From Acanthochromis polyacanthus (Eukaryota; Chordata; Actinopteri; Pomacentridae), in NCBI RefSeq assembly GCF_021347895.1, contig NC_067132.1, positions 8,230,338 to 8,294,337 on the forward strand: a stretch of 64,000 bases of DNA, written 5' to 3'. This document shows, one piece after another, positions 1 to 49,450 of the stretch (positions are counted from its first letter, which is position 1; each line of letters starts with the position of its first letter). Below the pieces are notes generated by a model. It was not told the DNA's origin and did not search any database. It saw only the letters and a program-made list of their open reading frames with translations. The translations under genes were made by a program, and so were the position numbers.

Positions 1-42
1 AGCTACCAGGCCTCCAGCATCCTGCAGCATCATCATCAACAT

Positions 43-51
<9 letters not shown>

Positions 52-90
<39 letters not shown>
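52..90 (-). repeat. (CTG)13 microsatellite at the gfod1 intron 1 donor
   Basis: Thirteen uninterrupted CAG units on the plus strand (CTG in the gfod1 sense) start at intron position +8, directly after the GTGAGT donor. A looser CAT/ATC repeat lies beyond, at about 27-51. Confidence 0.97.
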
Positions 91-92
<2 letters not shown>

Positions 93-97
93 CTCAC

Positions 98-350
98 CCA
101 GTGTTTTCACTGCGATCTGCCTCGTCAGAGGCGGCGGCAGGTTGATGCAGACCAGATCCACGTCCTGATGCAGCAGCACGTCGTCGATCCGGTTGGTGTA
201 AAACGGTACGTTCATCTCCTTGGCCAGCTCCTCCGCCTCCTCCTGCGTCCGGCCCCACAGCGCTTTGACGGCGAAGCCCTCGTTCTTGAGTAGCGGGATG
301 ATCACCCTGGCGGTCAGGCTGGTGCCGAACACGCCGACCCCGGGAAGCAT
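98..350 (-). CDS. gfod1: gfod1 first coding exon (partial gene): Gfo/Idh/MocA-type oxidoreductase-domain protein
   Basis: This exon encodes the first 84 residues of glucose-fructose oxidoreductase domain containing protein 1, starting [16 protein letters not shown]. The N-terminus is the Rossmann-like nucleotide-binding half, with a glycine-rich turn GVGVFGTS at residues 4-11. The later stretches [14 protein letters not shown] and [10 protein letters not shown] fit GFOD1 better than GFOD2, which has ISIPPP and a GTGSSAR start. The exon ends in phase 1 at a GTGAGT donor (97-92), the position where I recall the first coding exon of vertebrate GFOD1 ending. The remaining exons lie beyond the left edge. 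The ATG at 350 is preceded by CpG-rich 5' sequence. GFOD proteins belong to an NAD(P)-dependent oxidoreductase family, but no substrate is firmly known. The identity comes from remembered family sequence, not a search. Confidence 0.93.
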
Positions 351-950
351 GGCGGGGGTTTTGTTCGTCCGATTTGGTTCTGTCTGGTTTCAGTTCGTCT
401 CTGCAGCTCCGGATGAAGCCAGAGCTGCCGCTGCAGCGGCTGAACGGAGGCAAGCGGCGGCTGGGACCGTCAGGTTGGCCATCCACCTGCAGTCCAACAG
501 CCGCTCTGCTGCATTCTCCCGGAGCTCCTGATATACGGTCCGGCCTGAACTGCCGCTGTTCCCCCGTAAAATAATCCGGAGACAGACGGGGACGAAGTCA
601 GGCGTTAAAAAGAAGAATTCAAATGCACCATTCCGGTCTGAGCCTCGTCCACTGACAGCGAGCGGCGCACCGACTGCGCCAAGCGGCGGAGAGCATGTCA
701 CCTCCTCCCTCCGTCCCGTTGTTCTGCTCCGGCCGGACTCCCCTCCAGCAGCGGCAAGAAGGACCCTGAGAGCCCCGGTGTGCTGGATGTGATGGCTGGG
801 TGACAGAAGCAGCGCCGTCGGCCTGAGTTCGCTCCCCGGAGGATCCCGCAGCAGCAGCAGCGTTATTATACTGAAGGAGACTATTGATGTTCAGCTCAGA
901 CAGACCTGCTGTCAATGTACACACTGTGACCGGAAGAGCTACCGGCAGCG
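351..950 (-). promoter_or_regulatory. gfod1: CpG-rich 5' UTR and promoter region of gfod1
   Basis: The 600 bases upstream of the gfod1 ATG are markedly GC- and CpG-rich compared with the AT-rich DNA that begins near 960. This is the pattern of a vertebrate CpG-island promoter. No TATA box is obvious, and the transcription start cannot be placed from sequence alone. Long frames here on both strands look like by-products of high GC content. Confidence 0.6.
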
Positions 951-3859
951 TCCTTTCAACATAAAAGCTTTACTGACGCAGCTATGCATCAGAAAGTAAA
1001 CTCACTGTGATCATTTATTTATCCCCAAACACAACATGCCATATTTATACGTTTTGAAGATAATTTATTTGTGTCTTAAAATATATTAGATGTAACTCTG
1101 GACTGTTGCACTAGATTAGGGGATCAAACTCATTTTAGTTCAGCTCAATCTGATCTCAAGTGGGTCGGAGCAGTAAAATCACAGCATAATAACCTATAAA
1201 TAACAATTCCAGTTGTTTCCCTTTTTGTTTCTCAATTTGTTTTGTTCTTTTATTATATTCTACGCTGTTTATAGTCCTTCTAACCTTTGATACCTCACTG
1301 TTCCTTATTGTAGTGTAGTGTAATATGGATAGTCTGGATACCTCAATTTCCTTCAGGATTCATAAAGTATATCTTGATTTTGATTTGTTTTTTTTTACTG
1401 CAAAAAAAATTACAAGTACATTCTGAAAATGTTCACATTTAATGAGCTTTTTTCTTTCTTTCTTTCTTTCTTTTTTTTTTTTTTACAAAATATTGTGAAC
1501 AACTTGAACACTCTTAAGAAAAATAAGTTCAGTTTCAACAATATTCTGCCTCAGTTTATCATTTAAACACATGCATCACAACTCACAGATCACAGTGCTT
1601 CTACAAAGGGGCAAAACATTTAGTCACAGGTATCTGGAACTGAACAATCTAGTATTTTACTTTATGATGAAAACAACTTGTCAAGACCTAAAAATGATTT
1701 TAAATTTACAGGTTGTAGTTCATGCCCACTGCAATTTTTATGCTTTGCAAAGTCCTCCATATGTTTGACACCCCTGTTCTGGAATGTGAAGATTTACAGA
1801 GCAGAATAAATAAATGAATAAACAAAAGTATCCAATAATGACTAGCAAAATCCCAGGAAAAATGTTTTCTTTTTAAAAAAATGAAAAAAGACCAAACCTG
1901 TAAAAAAACATTTACTTTATAAATCAGTATTTTTGGTAAATAATAATTAGTTATTTTACAAAATTTGATGGTAAAATTACACTTTTTTTTTAAAACTGGA
2001 CAAAAAGATGCAAAAATGTCTTCTTTTTTTTTTTTTACAAATATTTGCTATTATTTTAAAGAAATAATATGGACATTAGGGATTAAAAATGATAAATATT
2101 TTTTAAGTCTATTATTTTATGGATTTTTCCTGTTGAATTGAATTCACAATCCTAGAAGAAAATCATGAATTTACATGCTGACCTCCACAGGTATGCAACG
2201 CAACTAATCTGCTCCATGATTTAAATCATCTTGACGAAACCTCAACAAAAACTTATTCAAGTCATTTGCTGAAAATTTCTGTAATTATTCTTATTGCAAT
2301 TTATAGTGCAGAAAAACAAAACATCTTAATGCCATTTGTCCACGTATCATGCAGTGTTAGTTTGAAATGTGTTGGAGCAACAAAACCAGTTCTTTCAGGG
2401 TTCAGGGACAATAGATACGCAAACTCAGATTCTTCTTTTCCTTGTTATTATTTAGTTTTTGGTGAAAAAGTCCCCTTTTGTCCTCCAAATCATATAATTT
2501 AATTTACGAACACTGACGGTCAGTGAACCTGTGGTTCCTGTATTGAGCTGTTTGGACTCTGTTATACTTGCATGCAAGTATAATTCTGATGAATATGGTA
2601 ATGATGGCTACGGTTATTTTGATTATTTGTATTATTTGTAGTAGTACTGCCTTGGTATAAGAGAAGTGGTGACCAGAGCTATTATGCGCTTTTATTTTAG
2701 TCGGACTTCCGGTCTCTTTCTGTGTATTTGTGTGACTTGACGCCTCTCACTCTGAGCTCTCCGCCCCAGTTTAACTCTTTCGCTTCTGGACGCAGTCATG
2801 AAGCCAGGCCTACTAAGTGGAGGCACACCGACTAAGCTCCACTGTTTGATGGAGTTGTTCTGTAAACTCATGTTGCATTCTGCTTACAGTCATTACTGAC
2901 ATTTTATGCTGTATGTTTGTCATGGGCTGTAATTTTGTTAAAGGAAATTGCCACTAGAGTATTTTAAAGGCGCTACATCAGATTGGAAATGCTACAGGTA
3001 TCATCTAAAGAAATTTCTGTCAACCTCTACATAGAAAAAATCTATTTACACACCGCTTTTACAGGAACATCTCATTAAGGATCGACTTTCACATCTACCA
3101 AGCTCCACTGACCAGCTTTTCTCACTCAGCTGCACAGACAACTGAGCATCTAACCCTGCAGGACACCTCAGTCTTTATGCTTCACAGAACCAAACAACAC
3201 AGCCTAACACATGCTGCAAGACAGATGCTGTCAGCAGGAAAAACATCATTTTCCAGGTTTCAGATGTGATGGAGCAGAGACTGTTCAGCAGCGATCTGGA
3301 GCCTCTGAAGTGAACAGAGGATTTAAATTTCATCAAGAGTCCACAGTGGGCTGCTCTTCTCCATGCAGCGTCTAGTTCTGGGTTTATTAAAAGAGACATA
3401 TAACACACTTTGGACTCATGAATGATTTTACTGCAGGAGTTGATTATACTGACTTTTAGATCTATTAATATAAATGTTAATAATAAATATAGAAGTTTTA
3501 GACATAGATTTTACTGCAGGAACCAACTGAAGTGACTTTTAGGTCAGGGTTAGAGTTTGTTCTGATGCTAGTGATGTGAGGTGTGAGGTCCATAGTACGT
3601 GTTTTTAAAATTAGTTATTTCATTATGACATTTTGTGATGTTGAGACATTCAGGATGTCCTTCATTGAATTCTAGGATTAGATCTAATTCAGGTTTATTG
3701 ATGTTTACACAATGATCTAATAAAGGTTCTGACTCACACTGAACAAATATACCACATGCTACCAACACTACCACTGACCATTCTGTTGCTTGACTTGGTT
3801 AAAACTTTCTAAAAATAATATATATTTGTTAAAGCAAAAAGTAAGCTATGTGCTGTTTA
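951..3859. other. Intergenic DNA, no gene seen
   Basis: AT-rich sequence with homopolymer runs and a short TTTC repeat (1447-1472). No frame resembles a known protein. A block at about 2,560-3,060 is more GC-rich in part, includes the palindrome ACTTGCATGCAAGT, and has an abrupt change in composition; it may be an old repeat, but I could not assign it. Confidence 0.5.
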
Positions 3860-4129
3860 GGGCTGCACAGTGGGTCGGTGATTAGCACCGTCGCCTTGCA
3901 GCTGGAAGATCCCCAGTTTGCGTCCCGTCCTGAACCTGGCATCTTTCTGCATGGAGTTTGCACATTCTCCCAGCGCATGTCCAACAACATGTTGAGGTTA
4001 AATGGTGTCTAAGTTGTCTGTAGGTGTGAGTGTGATTGTCTCTCTGAGTAGCCCTATGATAGACTATTACCTGTTCAGGTGTCCCCTGCCTTCACCATAA
4101 GTCAGCTGGGATAGACTCCAGCCCTCCAT
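3860..4129 (+). repeat. SINE-like interspersed repeat common in fish
   Basis: The block opens with a tRNA-like segment reading GTGATTAGCACCGTCGCCTT. It continues through the familiar TGCATGGAGTTTGCACATTC segment and ends with AGTCAGCTGGGATAGACTCC. I recall this order from a repeat found many times in fish genomes. The copy is diverged and partly deleted. Class assignment is from memory; it could be the tail of a longer non-LTR element. Confidence 0.6.
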
Positions 4130-4525
4130 AAAATCAATCAAAGGAGGATTTTAAGTGAACTCATTCTTTAAAATCTCAGTTTATGCACTTTAGTTATCAT
4201 CCTTGGGTGGTGTTATCTAGAATCAAAGGCTGTAAGCGTGCAGCCCCAGAAGTGTCGTCCTAATGGTGCAGGTCCTCCGGCTCTGCAGACACGTACTATT
4301 GCTTCATGTTGGTTTTACAGTCCAGATCCGGAGGGTACATCCATCAGTAATGAAGTGTTAAATGACACAAGACTGCACCAAACACCTGACACAGTATAAT
4401 TAAAGTCAATAAAATAAGTCTAGTTTAAAGCTATTCTGCTGCTGTTTTTAATAGATAATATCGAACCATGTTTGTTTGTAGTTAGTTACTGAATTTGGTC
4501 CATGCCTCAGGTGTCATGATGGTTT

Positions 4526-5955
4526 GACTAGTCAGTGTACAAATGTAGCCGCAAGGGGACACAAGCCAATGTCTTATTGTGCCAGTCCCAAGCCCAGATA
4601 AATACAGAGGGTTGTGTCAGGAAGGGCATCTGACGTAAAAACTTTGGCCAAATCAAACATGCGAATCAAATGTATGACTTCCATACCGGATCGGTCGAGG
4701 CTCGGGTTAACAACGACCACCATCGGTGCTGTCGACCTACAGGGTGCTGGTGGAAAATGGACGACAGTTGGTCGAAGAAGGAGGGGAGGAAGGTGTGCTC
4801 GTAGGAAGAGAGAGAAGAGGAACACCAAGAGTATAGGACTGAGAGTAGGGACTTTGAATGTTGGAAGGAGCTGCATTGTGTCTTTGTAGATCTGGAGAAA
4901 GCTTATGACAGGGTGCCCAGAGAGGAACTGTGGTTTTGTATGAGGAAGTCTGGAGTGGCAGAGAAGTATGTTAGAGTGGTGCAGGACATGTATGAGGACT
5001 GTAAGACAGTGGTGAGATGTGCTGTAGGAGTAACAGAGGAGTTCAAGGTGGAGGTGGGACTACATCAGGGATCAGCTCTGAGCCCCTTCTTGTTTGCTAT
5101 GGTGATGGACAGGATGACAGACGAGGTTAGACAGGAGTCTCCATGGACTATGATGTTTGCAGATGACATTGTGATCTCTAGTGAGAGCATGGGAACAGGT
5201 GGAGGAGAAGATAGAGGCGTGGAGGTTTGCTCTGGAAAGGAGAGGAATGAAGGTTAGCCGCAGCAAGACGGAGTATCTGTGTGTGAATGAGAGGGAGCCA
5301 AGTGGAAGAGTGAGTTTACAGGGAGAAGAGATCAAGAAGGTGGAGGATTTTAAGTACTTAGGGTCAACAGTCCAGAGCAATGGAGAGTGTGGAAAAGAGG
5401 TGAAGAAGCATGTACAGACAGGATGGAACGGCTGGAGAAAAGTGTCAGGTGTGATGTGTGATAGAAGAGTTTCAGCTAAAATGAAAGGAAAGGTTTGCAA
5501 AACTGTGGTGAGACCAGCCATGTTGTTTGGTCTGGAGACAGTGTCCCTGAGGAAAAGACAGGAGGCAGAGCTGGAGGTAGCAGAACTGAAGATGCTGAGG
5601 TTCTCTTTGGGAGTGACCAGGATGGATAGGATCAGGAATGAGGACATCAGAGGAACAGCACATGTTATAGGCTTTGGAGATAAAGTCAGAGAGGCCAGAC
5701 TGAGATGGTTCGGACATGTCCACAGGAGAGAGAGTGAATATATTGGTAGAAGGATGCTGAGTTTCCCACTGCCAAGCAGGAGGCCTAGAGGAAGACCAAA
5801 GAGGAGGTTTATGGATGTGGTTAAAGAGGACATGAAGGTAGTTGGTGTGAGAGAAGAGGATGCAGAAGACAGGGTTAGATGGAGGCAATTGATTCGCTGT
5901 GGCGACCCCTGAAGGGAAAAGCCGAAAGGAAAAGAAGGAGACTAGTCAGTGTACA
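4526..5955 (+). mobile_element. Internally deleted RTE-type LINE with 16-bp target-site duplication
   Basis: The element body is 4542-5939. It is flanked by two identical 16-bp copies of GACTAGTCAGTGTACA at 4526-4541 and 5940-5955, a perfect target-site duplication. The 5' part encodes a basic segment and the start of an endonuclease-like domain (RVGTLNVG). After a sharp junction near 4870 the sequence enters a reverse transcriptase at VDLEKAYDRVPREEL, followed by LHQGSALSPFLFA and the catalytic-box variant FADDIV. A frameshift near 5185 moves the frame, which then runs to RWRQLIRCGDP just before the 3' end. Most of the endonuclease and the N-terminal part of the reverse transcriptase are missing, so the copy is non-autonomous. 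RTE clade is inferred from motif style. Confidence 0.85.
4614..5912 (+). pseudogene. Broken LINE ORF (endonuclease start plus reverse transcriptase)
   Basis: Three frame segments make up this remnant. Segment one (4614-4889) encodes a basic N-terminus and the first residues of the endonuclease, then runs out of frame at the internal deletion. Segment two (about 4890-5180) carries reverse-transcriptase motifs including DLEKAYDRVP and FADDIV. Segment three (5181-5912) carries QVEEKIEAWRFALERRGMKV, KYLGSTVQSNGECGKEV, the C-terminal LRWFGHV motif and a basic RRPRGRPKRR stretch. Because of the deletion and one frameshift no functional polyprotein is possible. The well-kept coding character suggests a fairly recent insertion. 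Confidence 0.85.
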
Positions 5956-7595
5956 GTTTACTCGTGTCACTTGTTCAGCTTGAGTTATCTTGCACAATCT
6001 TCCATTTAGCGACCAAGATGTAAGTTTGCTTCCCTTTCTGCTTGTATTTTGAGATCTAAAGCCTGCATGAAGGAGCCATCAGGAGCTCTGCTGATTGGAT
6101 GAATCACCAACATTTCAACAGATGGAAAAAGCCCAACGTCATAGTTTGAATACAGGCAGAAGCATACGATATTCCAGTGGAGAGCACACATCACTTAGCT
6201 GTTATTTCTGTCCATGGTCGTAGAGAAAATGTCAATGAGACTTCTTTGTCTGTCAATCACATATTTTTACTCGATGTCTCTGGCTGATTTGGTCGACAAC
6301 ATACAGAGCAAACAAAGAGAGACAGTCAGGACTTTGTACATGTAGATTACACACAAAGTGATGAAAGACAACTGCAGGCTGTCAAAGGTCAAAACTGAGT
6401 GGTGTTCATGTCAGAGAGCTTTGATTAGAATATGTGATTGTTGGAAACATACCCTAAATAAAACATGTGGTTAGGGTTAGGGTTGCTGAAATCAAAGTAA
6501 CCAGCAGCATTTCTGTGCACTGGGTTCTTCAGTCAGATGATTCAGATTCATTGTGTTGCTACAGACAACAGCTTCCTCCTCAAGTTATACCAACAGAGCT
6601 CAGGAGAAACTGAGGAGTGTTTTAAAAAGTCTCTGCCATTCTCTATTCTGTGCATCATTATTGCCAACAGAAAACCTTGATAGCAATGCCAGTAACAGTT
6701 GCTCTGATTTGGATGGGGAGGGATGAAACATGACGCTCTCACTCAGTCTCTGGTATTCTCTCCCTCCTTCTCTCCCTCATGGTCACGCTCTGATTGAATC
6801 AGATGTCGGTAGGGATGCTTGTGTGATGGGGCCATGTGATCAGCTGGGGTCAGGCCTGTCAGTGCTGGATAGCTGATTGTCCAGTTAGATAGGAGGGGAG
6901 GCGCTGATGGGGCAGGAGGAGCTCACGCCTCCCACAGCAGAGGACAACCTGACATCCTGCTGCACACAGGGAGTACAGTGAACGGTTAACCTGTCACTGC
7001 ACTGGCATGCATCTAGGGCTGTATCTGTGGATGTCAGGTGACACAAAAATGTGCTCATGCCTGATTTGGCTCACAGATATCAGCCTATCAGCTTCTTCAT
7101 CAAGATGCAGCATGAGGAGTTTCAAGTGAAGACAAGGGTGCCCTCTAGTGGTGGAATGTGGCCTGACCAGTCTTCAAGAGATTTAATTTGTCACTTGTTC
7201 ATACGGAATGTGCAGTGAAGTGCAAAGTGGCTGTTTCCAAGGCTGTGCAAAAACAAGACGACATTATAAGGAACAAACTTTATAAAAAAGATAGAAAATT
7301 TGAAAAAAGTCACGTCAGTTATAACAAAGTGGATTTTAAATTTAAATGCTGGGTATGTTGAGAAAGAGTGCAGTTGTGTGTGCGCGCAGAATGCAAATTC
7401 TTATTTACATTAGTCCAGTGTACAGATGAAGGTGCTGTATTTTTGTTCTCAGTCCTGGCTGCATGAGAACAGAAGCTCCTCCTGAGTCTTTCTGAGTGTA
7501 ACTGTTAGTCTACACACCCACCACTGTCCTGAATACTCCAAACATATCTGCTGCCATTTCTAATCATGCTTTTGTCATGTTCTGAAAACCTCCAA
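5956..7595. other. Intergenic DNA, no gene seen
   Basis: No coding similarity was recognised. Two TTAGGG units near 6472 are too few to be meaningful. A moderately GC-rich stretch at about 6,720-7,000 has no clear exon structure. Confidence 0.5.
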
Positions 7596-7830
7596 AGGAA
7601 GTCTCCCTGGAGACATCTGAATCAGATGTCCAAACCACTTCAACTGGTTCCTTTCAAGGTGAAGGAGCAGCAGCTCTACTCTGAGCTCCTTCCGGGTGTC
7701 TGAGCTTCTCACCATCTAAGGCTGAGTCCAGCCTCCCTGCAAAGGAAGCTCATTTCAGCCGCTTGCATCCAGGATCTTGTTCTTTCGGTCATGACCCAGA
7801 GCTCATGACCATAGGTGAGGGTTGGAACGC
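7596..7830 (-). mobile_element. Decayed LINE fragment (reverse-transcriptase C-terminal region)
   Basis: Reading the minus strand gives LTYGHELWVMTERTRSWMQA, then EMSFLCREAGLSLRW, and in another frame LHLERNQLKWFGHLIQMSPG. These match the C-terminal region of fish non-LTR retrotransposon polyproteins, where the RWFGH motif follows a YG-E-W segment. Frameshifts and stops separate the pieces. This is a different family from the RTE-type copy at 4.5-5.9 kb, which has its own variant of the same region. Confidence 0.7.
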
Positions 7831-9104
7831 AGATGGATGGTAAATCAAGACCTTCGCTTTGTGGCTCAGTTCTCTCCTCACCTGTTCAGAAACTACTTCA
7901 CATAAGACTTTGAAGTGGAAAATTGCAGTATTCAAAAGAAAGAAACTAAACGTTAAAGAAGTAATCATCATTTGGGGCATTAGAATTTACTGCTGTCATC
8001 TCACAACCCATAATTTTCAGAGTCCTGACCCAGTTTTACTGCTGTTTGAAGGTACCATAATGTACCACCTTTGAAGTGTCACATGCACAGGTTGTTAATT
8101 GTAACATGGCTGTAATACTTCTGGCTCCATATCTGTTTCAAACGCGCTGTTCCAATGGAGCTTTAAGTCCAGAGGAGTAGGAGGAGTCAGCCACGATTAC
8201 AACAGGGTGCAAATGTGACTGACTCACTCAAAGACACAGGTACTGGTATATAGAGAAAAATAACTTGTTTTGTCAGGTTCTGTAGACACCATGTGAACAC
8301 ACAATTATGTTCAACAACAATGAAAAACTGAGTTTTGTACAACATGGCCCCATTAAGAGCATAAACATTAATGGATAATAGAGCCTGTCTATGAGACAAG
8401 GCCTCAAGATTAGGTTGAAATGTGGGAACCATCTGTCAGGGCCCCCATGGCTCAGTTGGAGGTTTTGCTCAGCCTTGTTCCAAGTATACTGAGGACTGAA
8501 TTTGATGATTTTATAACATTTCCTCTTGCATCACCATGTGTTCCATGACTGCGGTTTAAAGTGTTTTGTAAAGTTTTGTCAGCTTTTGGATGACATTAGG
8601 TGGTGTTTCATAGTGCTCAGAAGACTTCTGTTCCTCCTGACTTGTCTTGTAGTGCCATCATTAGGTCAGGATCATGTATTTAACTCTAACCAGGGACATC
8701 ATTTACTAAATGAAAAAGTTTTACAACTAGTGATTGAGATCATAAAGTCATTAGGAAAATGTTTACTGAGGTAACATATCAAGTTAGAAGTAGGATTCAT
8801 TTCTCCAGACTTCTTATTCCAACCAGAGAAGTCACCCCCCGTTGGAAGTTAGAAAGAATGCAGAATCAAAGTGCTTCCTGTTGGTTTCAGACTCGTGTCG
8901 TATACAGTCCACGGTACGGACTGTTCCAGATGACAAATGCTAGCATGCTAACATGCTCCACTATGCTTTTGGCTCTTTGATAAATCCTGTCTTTCTCAAG
9001 TAGTCACCATCGCAAACACAAGTCTTAGACTGAGACCTTTGGAAACAATATTTTTGGTAAAACATTATAATAATGAGGCTTCACTCAACCAACTATGATG
9101 TGAG
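7831..9104. other. Intergenic DNA, no gene seen
   Basis: This lies between the LINE fragment and the predicted 3' end of slc12a7. No coding or RNA gene was recognised. Confidence 0.5.
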
Positions 9105-11804
9105 TAGAATAAGCACACAGGCATCTGTTGGTTTATTTCAGCATTTTTAATAATTACTTAGAGAGGCACAAATACGATTTACAGGGCTACCTTCTTCTAC
9201 ATGTGCGCCCACAAGTGACTCCAGCCTAAGAGGCCTGCCAGCTGAATCGGACTACAGCAGAAACACACAGCCTCACCTCCCAACGGTTTGCACAGTAACA
9301 TGCTGGGTATACACTCTCATACACACACCCACACATACACAATATTCTGCTGGTCCTCTCACATAGCTGAGGCTATTATCCTTTCACAAATCCATGTGAC
9401 AGATGTGATTCAACAAGTTTCTTTCTTCAGCTGAGCCTCAGTGACACCTTGAGGTAGATAACAATCTCCAGTCACATTAGAAACACACACTGCTGACAGC
9501 TCTATTTACCTCCAGAAACGTGTCTGTATATTTAGCATCCTCTTTAAGGTTTTTTGTATTTTATGCTTTCTGTATGCACAGCTACCACTACTCAGCTCAG
9601 TAACCAGGTTAAAACAACAAAAAAAACTTCTTTAATAATTTATTTTTACAATTTTCAATCATTGAAATGTCTTAAAACTAAGCAATTTATTTATTTATAC
9701 TGTGTTTTATCTTTGGTGGCTAAAATGGAAAACAGTAACATTGAACTTCATGTAGTAATTGACAGATTTCATCAGTCCTGTGTGTTCTGCATGTTGTGTG
9801 TATGGTGGGTTTTAAACAAAATGCAAAAAGTTGACGAGTGCCTTCTTCACGCAAACTGCTCCTCCCTGCCTCCTCCTCGCTGAAAATTAACACTTAAAGT
9901 AACAGAAGATCAATTATAATGTAACAAACACTACATAGATGGTAACTACAGTTATACAGGCATACATCAACAACTGAACAAAACACAACAAAACACACAC
10001 GTTGCATAACTGATGATCAGAAGTTCACTTTTTCCCTGTATGGGAAAATTTGACTTTCTGCTTTACAAAATACTGCACAGCTAATTTTAAAAAGAAACTG
10101 TGGAGGTATTCATGAGGAGGGCTACAGTCCTTTTCTCCTGTTTCTCTGACCACAAATGGTTCTTTTTACAGCATGTATCAGATGCTTTGAAATGCCCTTG
10201 AAATTGTGCTATTAATTGCATTACCTCATTTATTCATAAGTGAGGACTTTCATAATTAAAAAAAATATCACATTTGTGCTTTTTAAAAATGTTTCCAAAG
10301 ACGAAAGATTGCCAATGTAAAAATCAGTTGCTACAGTATGGCCATGCTCTGAGCTGCATGAATAATACTTCCACAGTTTCTTTTATAGTGATTTTGGCAC
10401 TTTTTCTCCTACAAAACAATTCATCTACTCAGTCTGGGACTCAAAGCGAAAGGTTTTTGTTTGATAAAATATAAAAACATTGAAACATGAGTACTAAATA
10501 GCATGGAATTGCTCTCTGTCTGCATCCTTTTGTCTTTAGTTCAGAATGTACTTGTGTAGACCAACAGAAAGTCACTGTAGGTGAAAGAAGTGAGTGCAAG
10601 TACACAATGAGTTAAGTGCTGAAAGGTTGGTAGTGCAAAGACAAGTGCTGGAACTATGTCAGCATGGGAAAATCACACTAATACACGTCAGTTTGTGCTT
10701 TTACATTTTGATTGTATATTTTGTTAAAAGCCAAAAAGTATGAGGACAAACTATAGACTAAATATGAGAACCTATGAATCTACTCCTTTATTAAGCTACT
10801 GTCTGCTGTCAAACAGCTCTTGGATTAAAAACGTTAAAAAAAAAATCTGTTTGTTTCCAACCAAGCACTACCTCAAACACCATGACTGTGCATGTCAATG
10901 TAAAGCGCACTATTAGCTATGGCTATTTTCCCTATTAAAACTTCTTCAAGGGTAGAAAATGAAGTAGCAGTACCCATAATGTGAGAGTCTTCCACCCACC
11001 TAACAGGACATCTAGAACACACTCAGCATCCTCCTGGCTGTTCCCTTTCTACTACAATGACACACTGTCAGCTGAGTCCTCCCTCTGCTCTGCAGTATGA
11101 ATGCTCTACAACCTAACAAAGATGTTTTAGACTAGTTCAGACTGAAAAAGGTTATGAGAAGTTCATGTAAATGAAAACACCGGTTGAAAATAATGATGCA
11201 GACCATAAAAATCACCAGAGCGTGTCTGATATCAATTAATTTAGTATGTATGAGTGACCTTCCAGCTGTAGAACTTTAAAAAGGGTGACTTTTTACTACA
11301 TACTTCCTTACCTAAATCCATTCTGTAACATTCATCTCTGTGCCCGTTTTTCTCAGGTCCAGCGGGTCTCTGCACCTCCCAGAGTCAATACACCAAACAA
11401 CATAAAAACTATGAGGTTCAGATTGACAACATTCACTTCTTTGCTTATCTTTACATAGTGAGTGCCAGGAACTTGACAACATCAACACAAGAGGGAAAAA
11501 TAAGAAGACTCAACAGAACAGAACAAAGTTTTCAGAGTTAAATGAAAGATATAAAGTGTCTCTATGCTCAGTCCTCGCTCAGTGCAGAGGTTCTGTGGCC
11601 CAGCGTGGACTCTCTCTCAGCCATTTGACCAATTCAATGTTAATCCTTCATTCTGATGTCTGTCTGGCAATCACAAGTTGTCCCGCCTTCCAACAAACCC
11701 CGCCCTTCATAAAAACCAAATTAGGCTTCTTTCCCCCAAAATGTCCGGTGACCGGTGTCCATGGCAACATGCCTGTGTGTGCAGGATGGGGAGAGAGAGT
11801 GTTT
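9105..11804 (-). other. slc12a7: Predicted 3' UTR of slc12a7
   Basis: Sequence downstream of the slc12a7 stop codon has no coding signal and contains several AATAAA hexamers on the minus strand (at 10787-10792, 10229-10234 and 9132-9137). The extent to about 9.1 kb is a guess based on the last good signal, and shorter transcripts are equally possible. Confidence 0.4.
9132..9137 (-). promoter_or_regulatory. slc12a7: Candidate distal poly(A) signal AATAAA for slc12a7
   Basis: A perfect AATAAA on the slc12a7 strand about 2.7 kb after the stop codon. Alternatives lie nearer the stop at 10229-10234 and 10787-10792. Only transcript data can choose between them. Confidence 0.3.
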
Positions 11805-48985
<37,181 letters not shown>

Positions 48986-49161
48986 TCTGGGGAGCGGGGC
49001 TGAAAAGGGAGGTGAAAGGGAGGGGGTCCAAGCAGAAGTTCCTAGAGAACTCCAGTAATGGGGGTTCAAAGTATCGAGACACTGCTAGTGAGGTGCAGAA
49101 GTCAGGAATGCTGGCTGTGCTGTGTGGATAATGTGAGGATCAGCTATTTCTGTGACAGTGC

Positions 49162-49246
<85 letters not shown>

Positions 49247-49450
49247 AAAAGTGGCCTGTGACGACGTTGTCAGCGACATCAGCCATGCATCACAAAGCAC
49301 TCTCACCCTCCCACCGAAAGACCTGCAATCTCACACACACACACACACACACATAGCGCCCTTCCCTTAACCTCCCTGAGCTACTGATCCCCGCCACACT
49401 TGTGTGTGCATGTGTGAATGCACACACAAAGGGGAGGAGCAAAGAAAGCC
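48986..49450 (-). promoter_or_regulatory. slc12a7: Putative 5' UTR and promoter of the predicted slc12a7 first exon
   Basis: The region precedes the ATG at 48985. It has no CpG island, unlike gfod1, and is dominated by dinucleotide repeats. That fits an alternative or tissue-specific start rather than a housekeeping promoter. The call rests only on position. Confidence 0.35.
49163..49244. repeat. (GT)41 microsatellite just upstream of slc12a7 exon 1
   Basis: About 41 GT units, 180 bases upstream of the predicted ATG (CA in the gene sense). A shorter CA run lies at 49,331-49,352. Both fall in the likely promoter or 5' UTR of the predicted first exon. Confidence 0.98.

Noticed and set aside
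390..924. Overlapping frames upstream of gfod1
   Set aside because: Low-complexity Ala/Arg/Ser-rich translations expected of CpG-island sequence.
6472..6484. Interstitial telomere repeat
   Set aside because: Only about two TTAGGG units; chance is enough.
49058..49370. Frames with Cys-Val or Thr-His runs
   Set aside because: They are translations of the GT microsatellite near slc12a7 exon 1.
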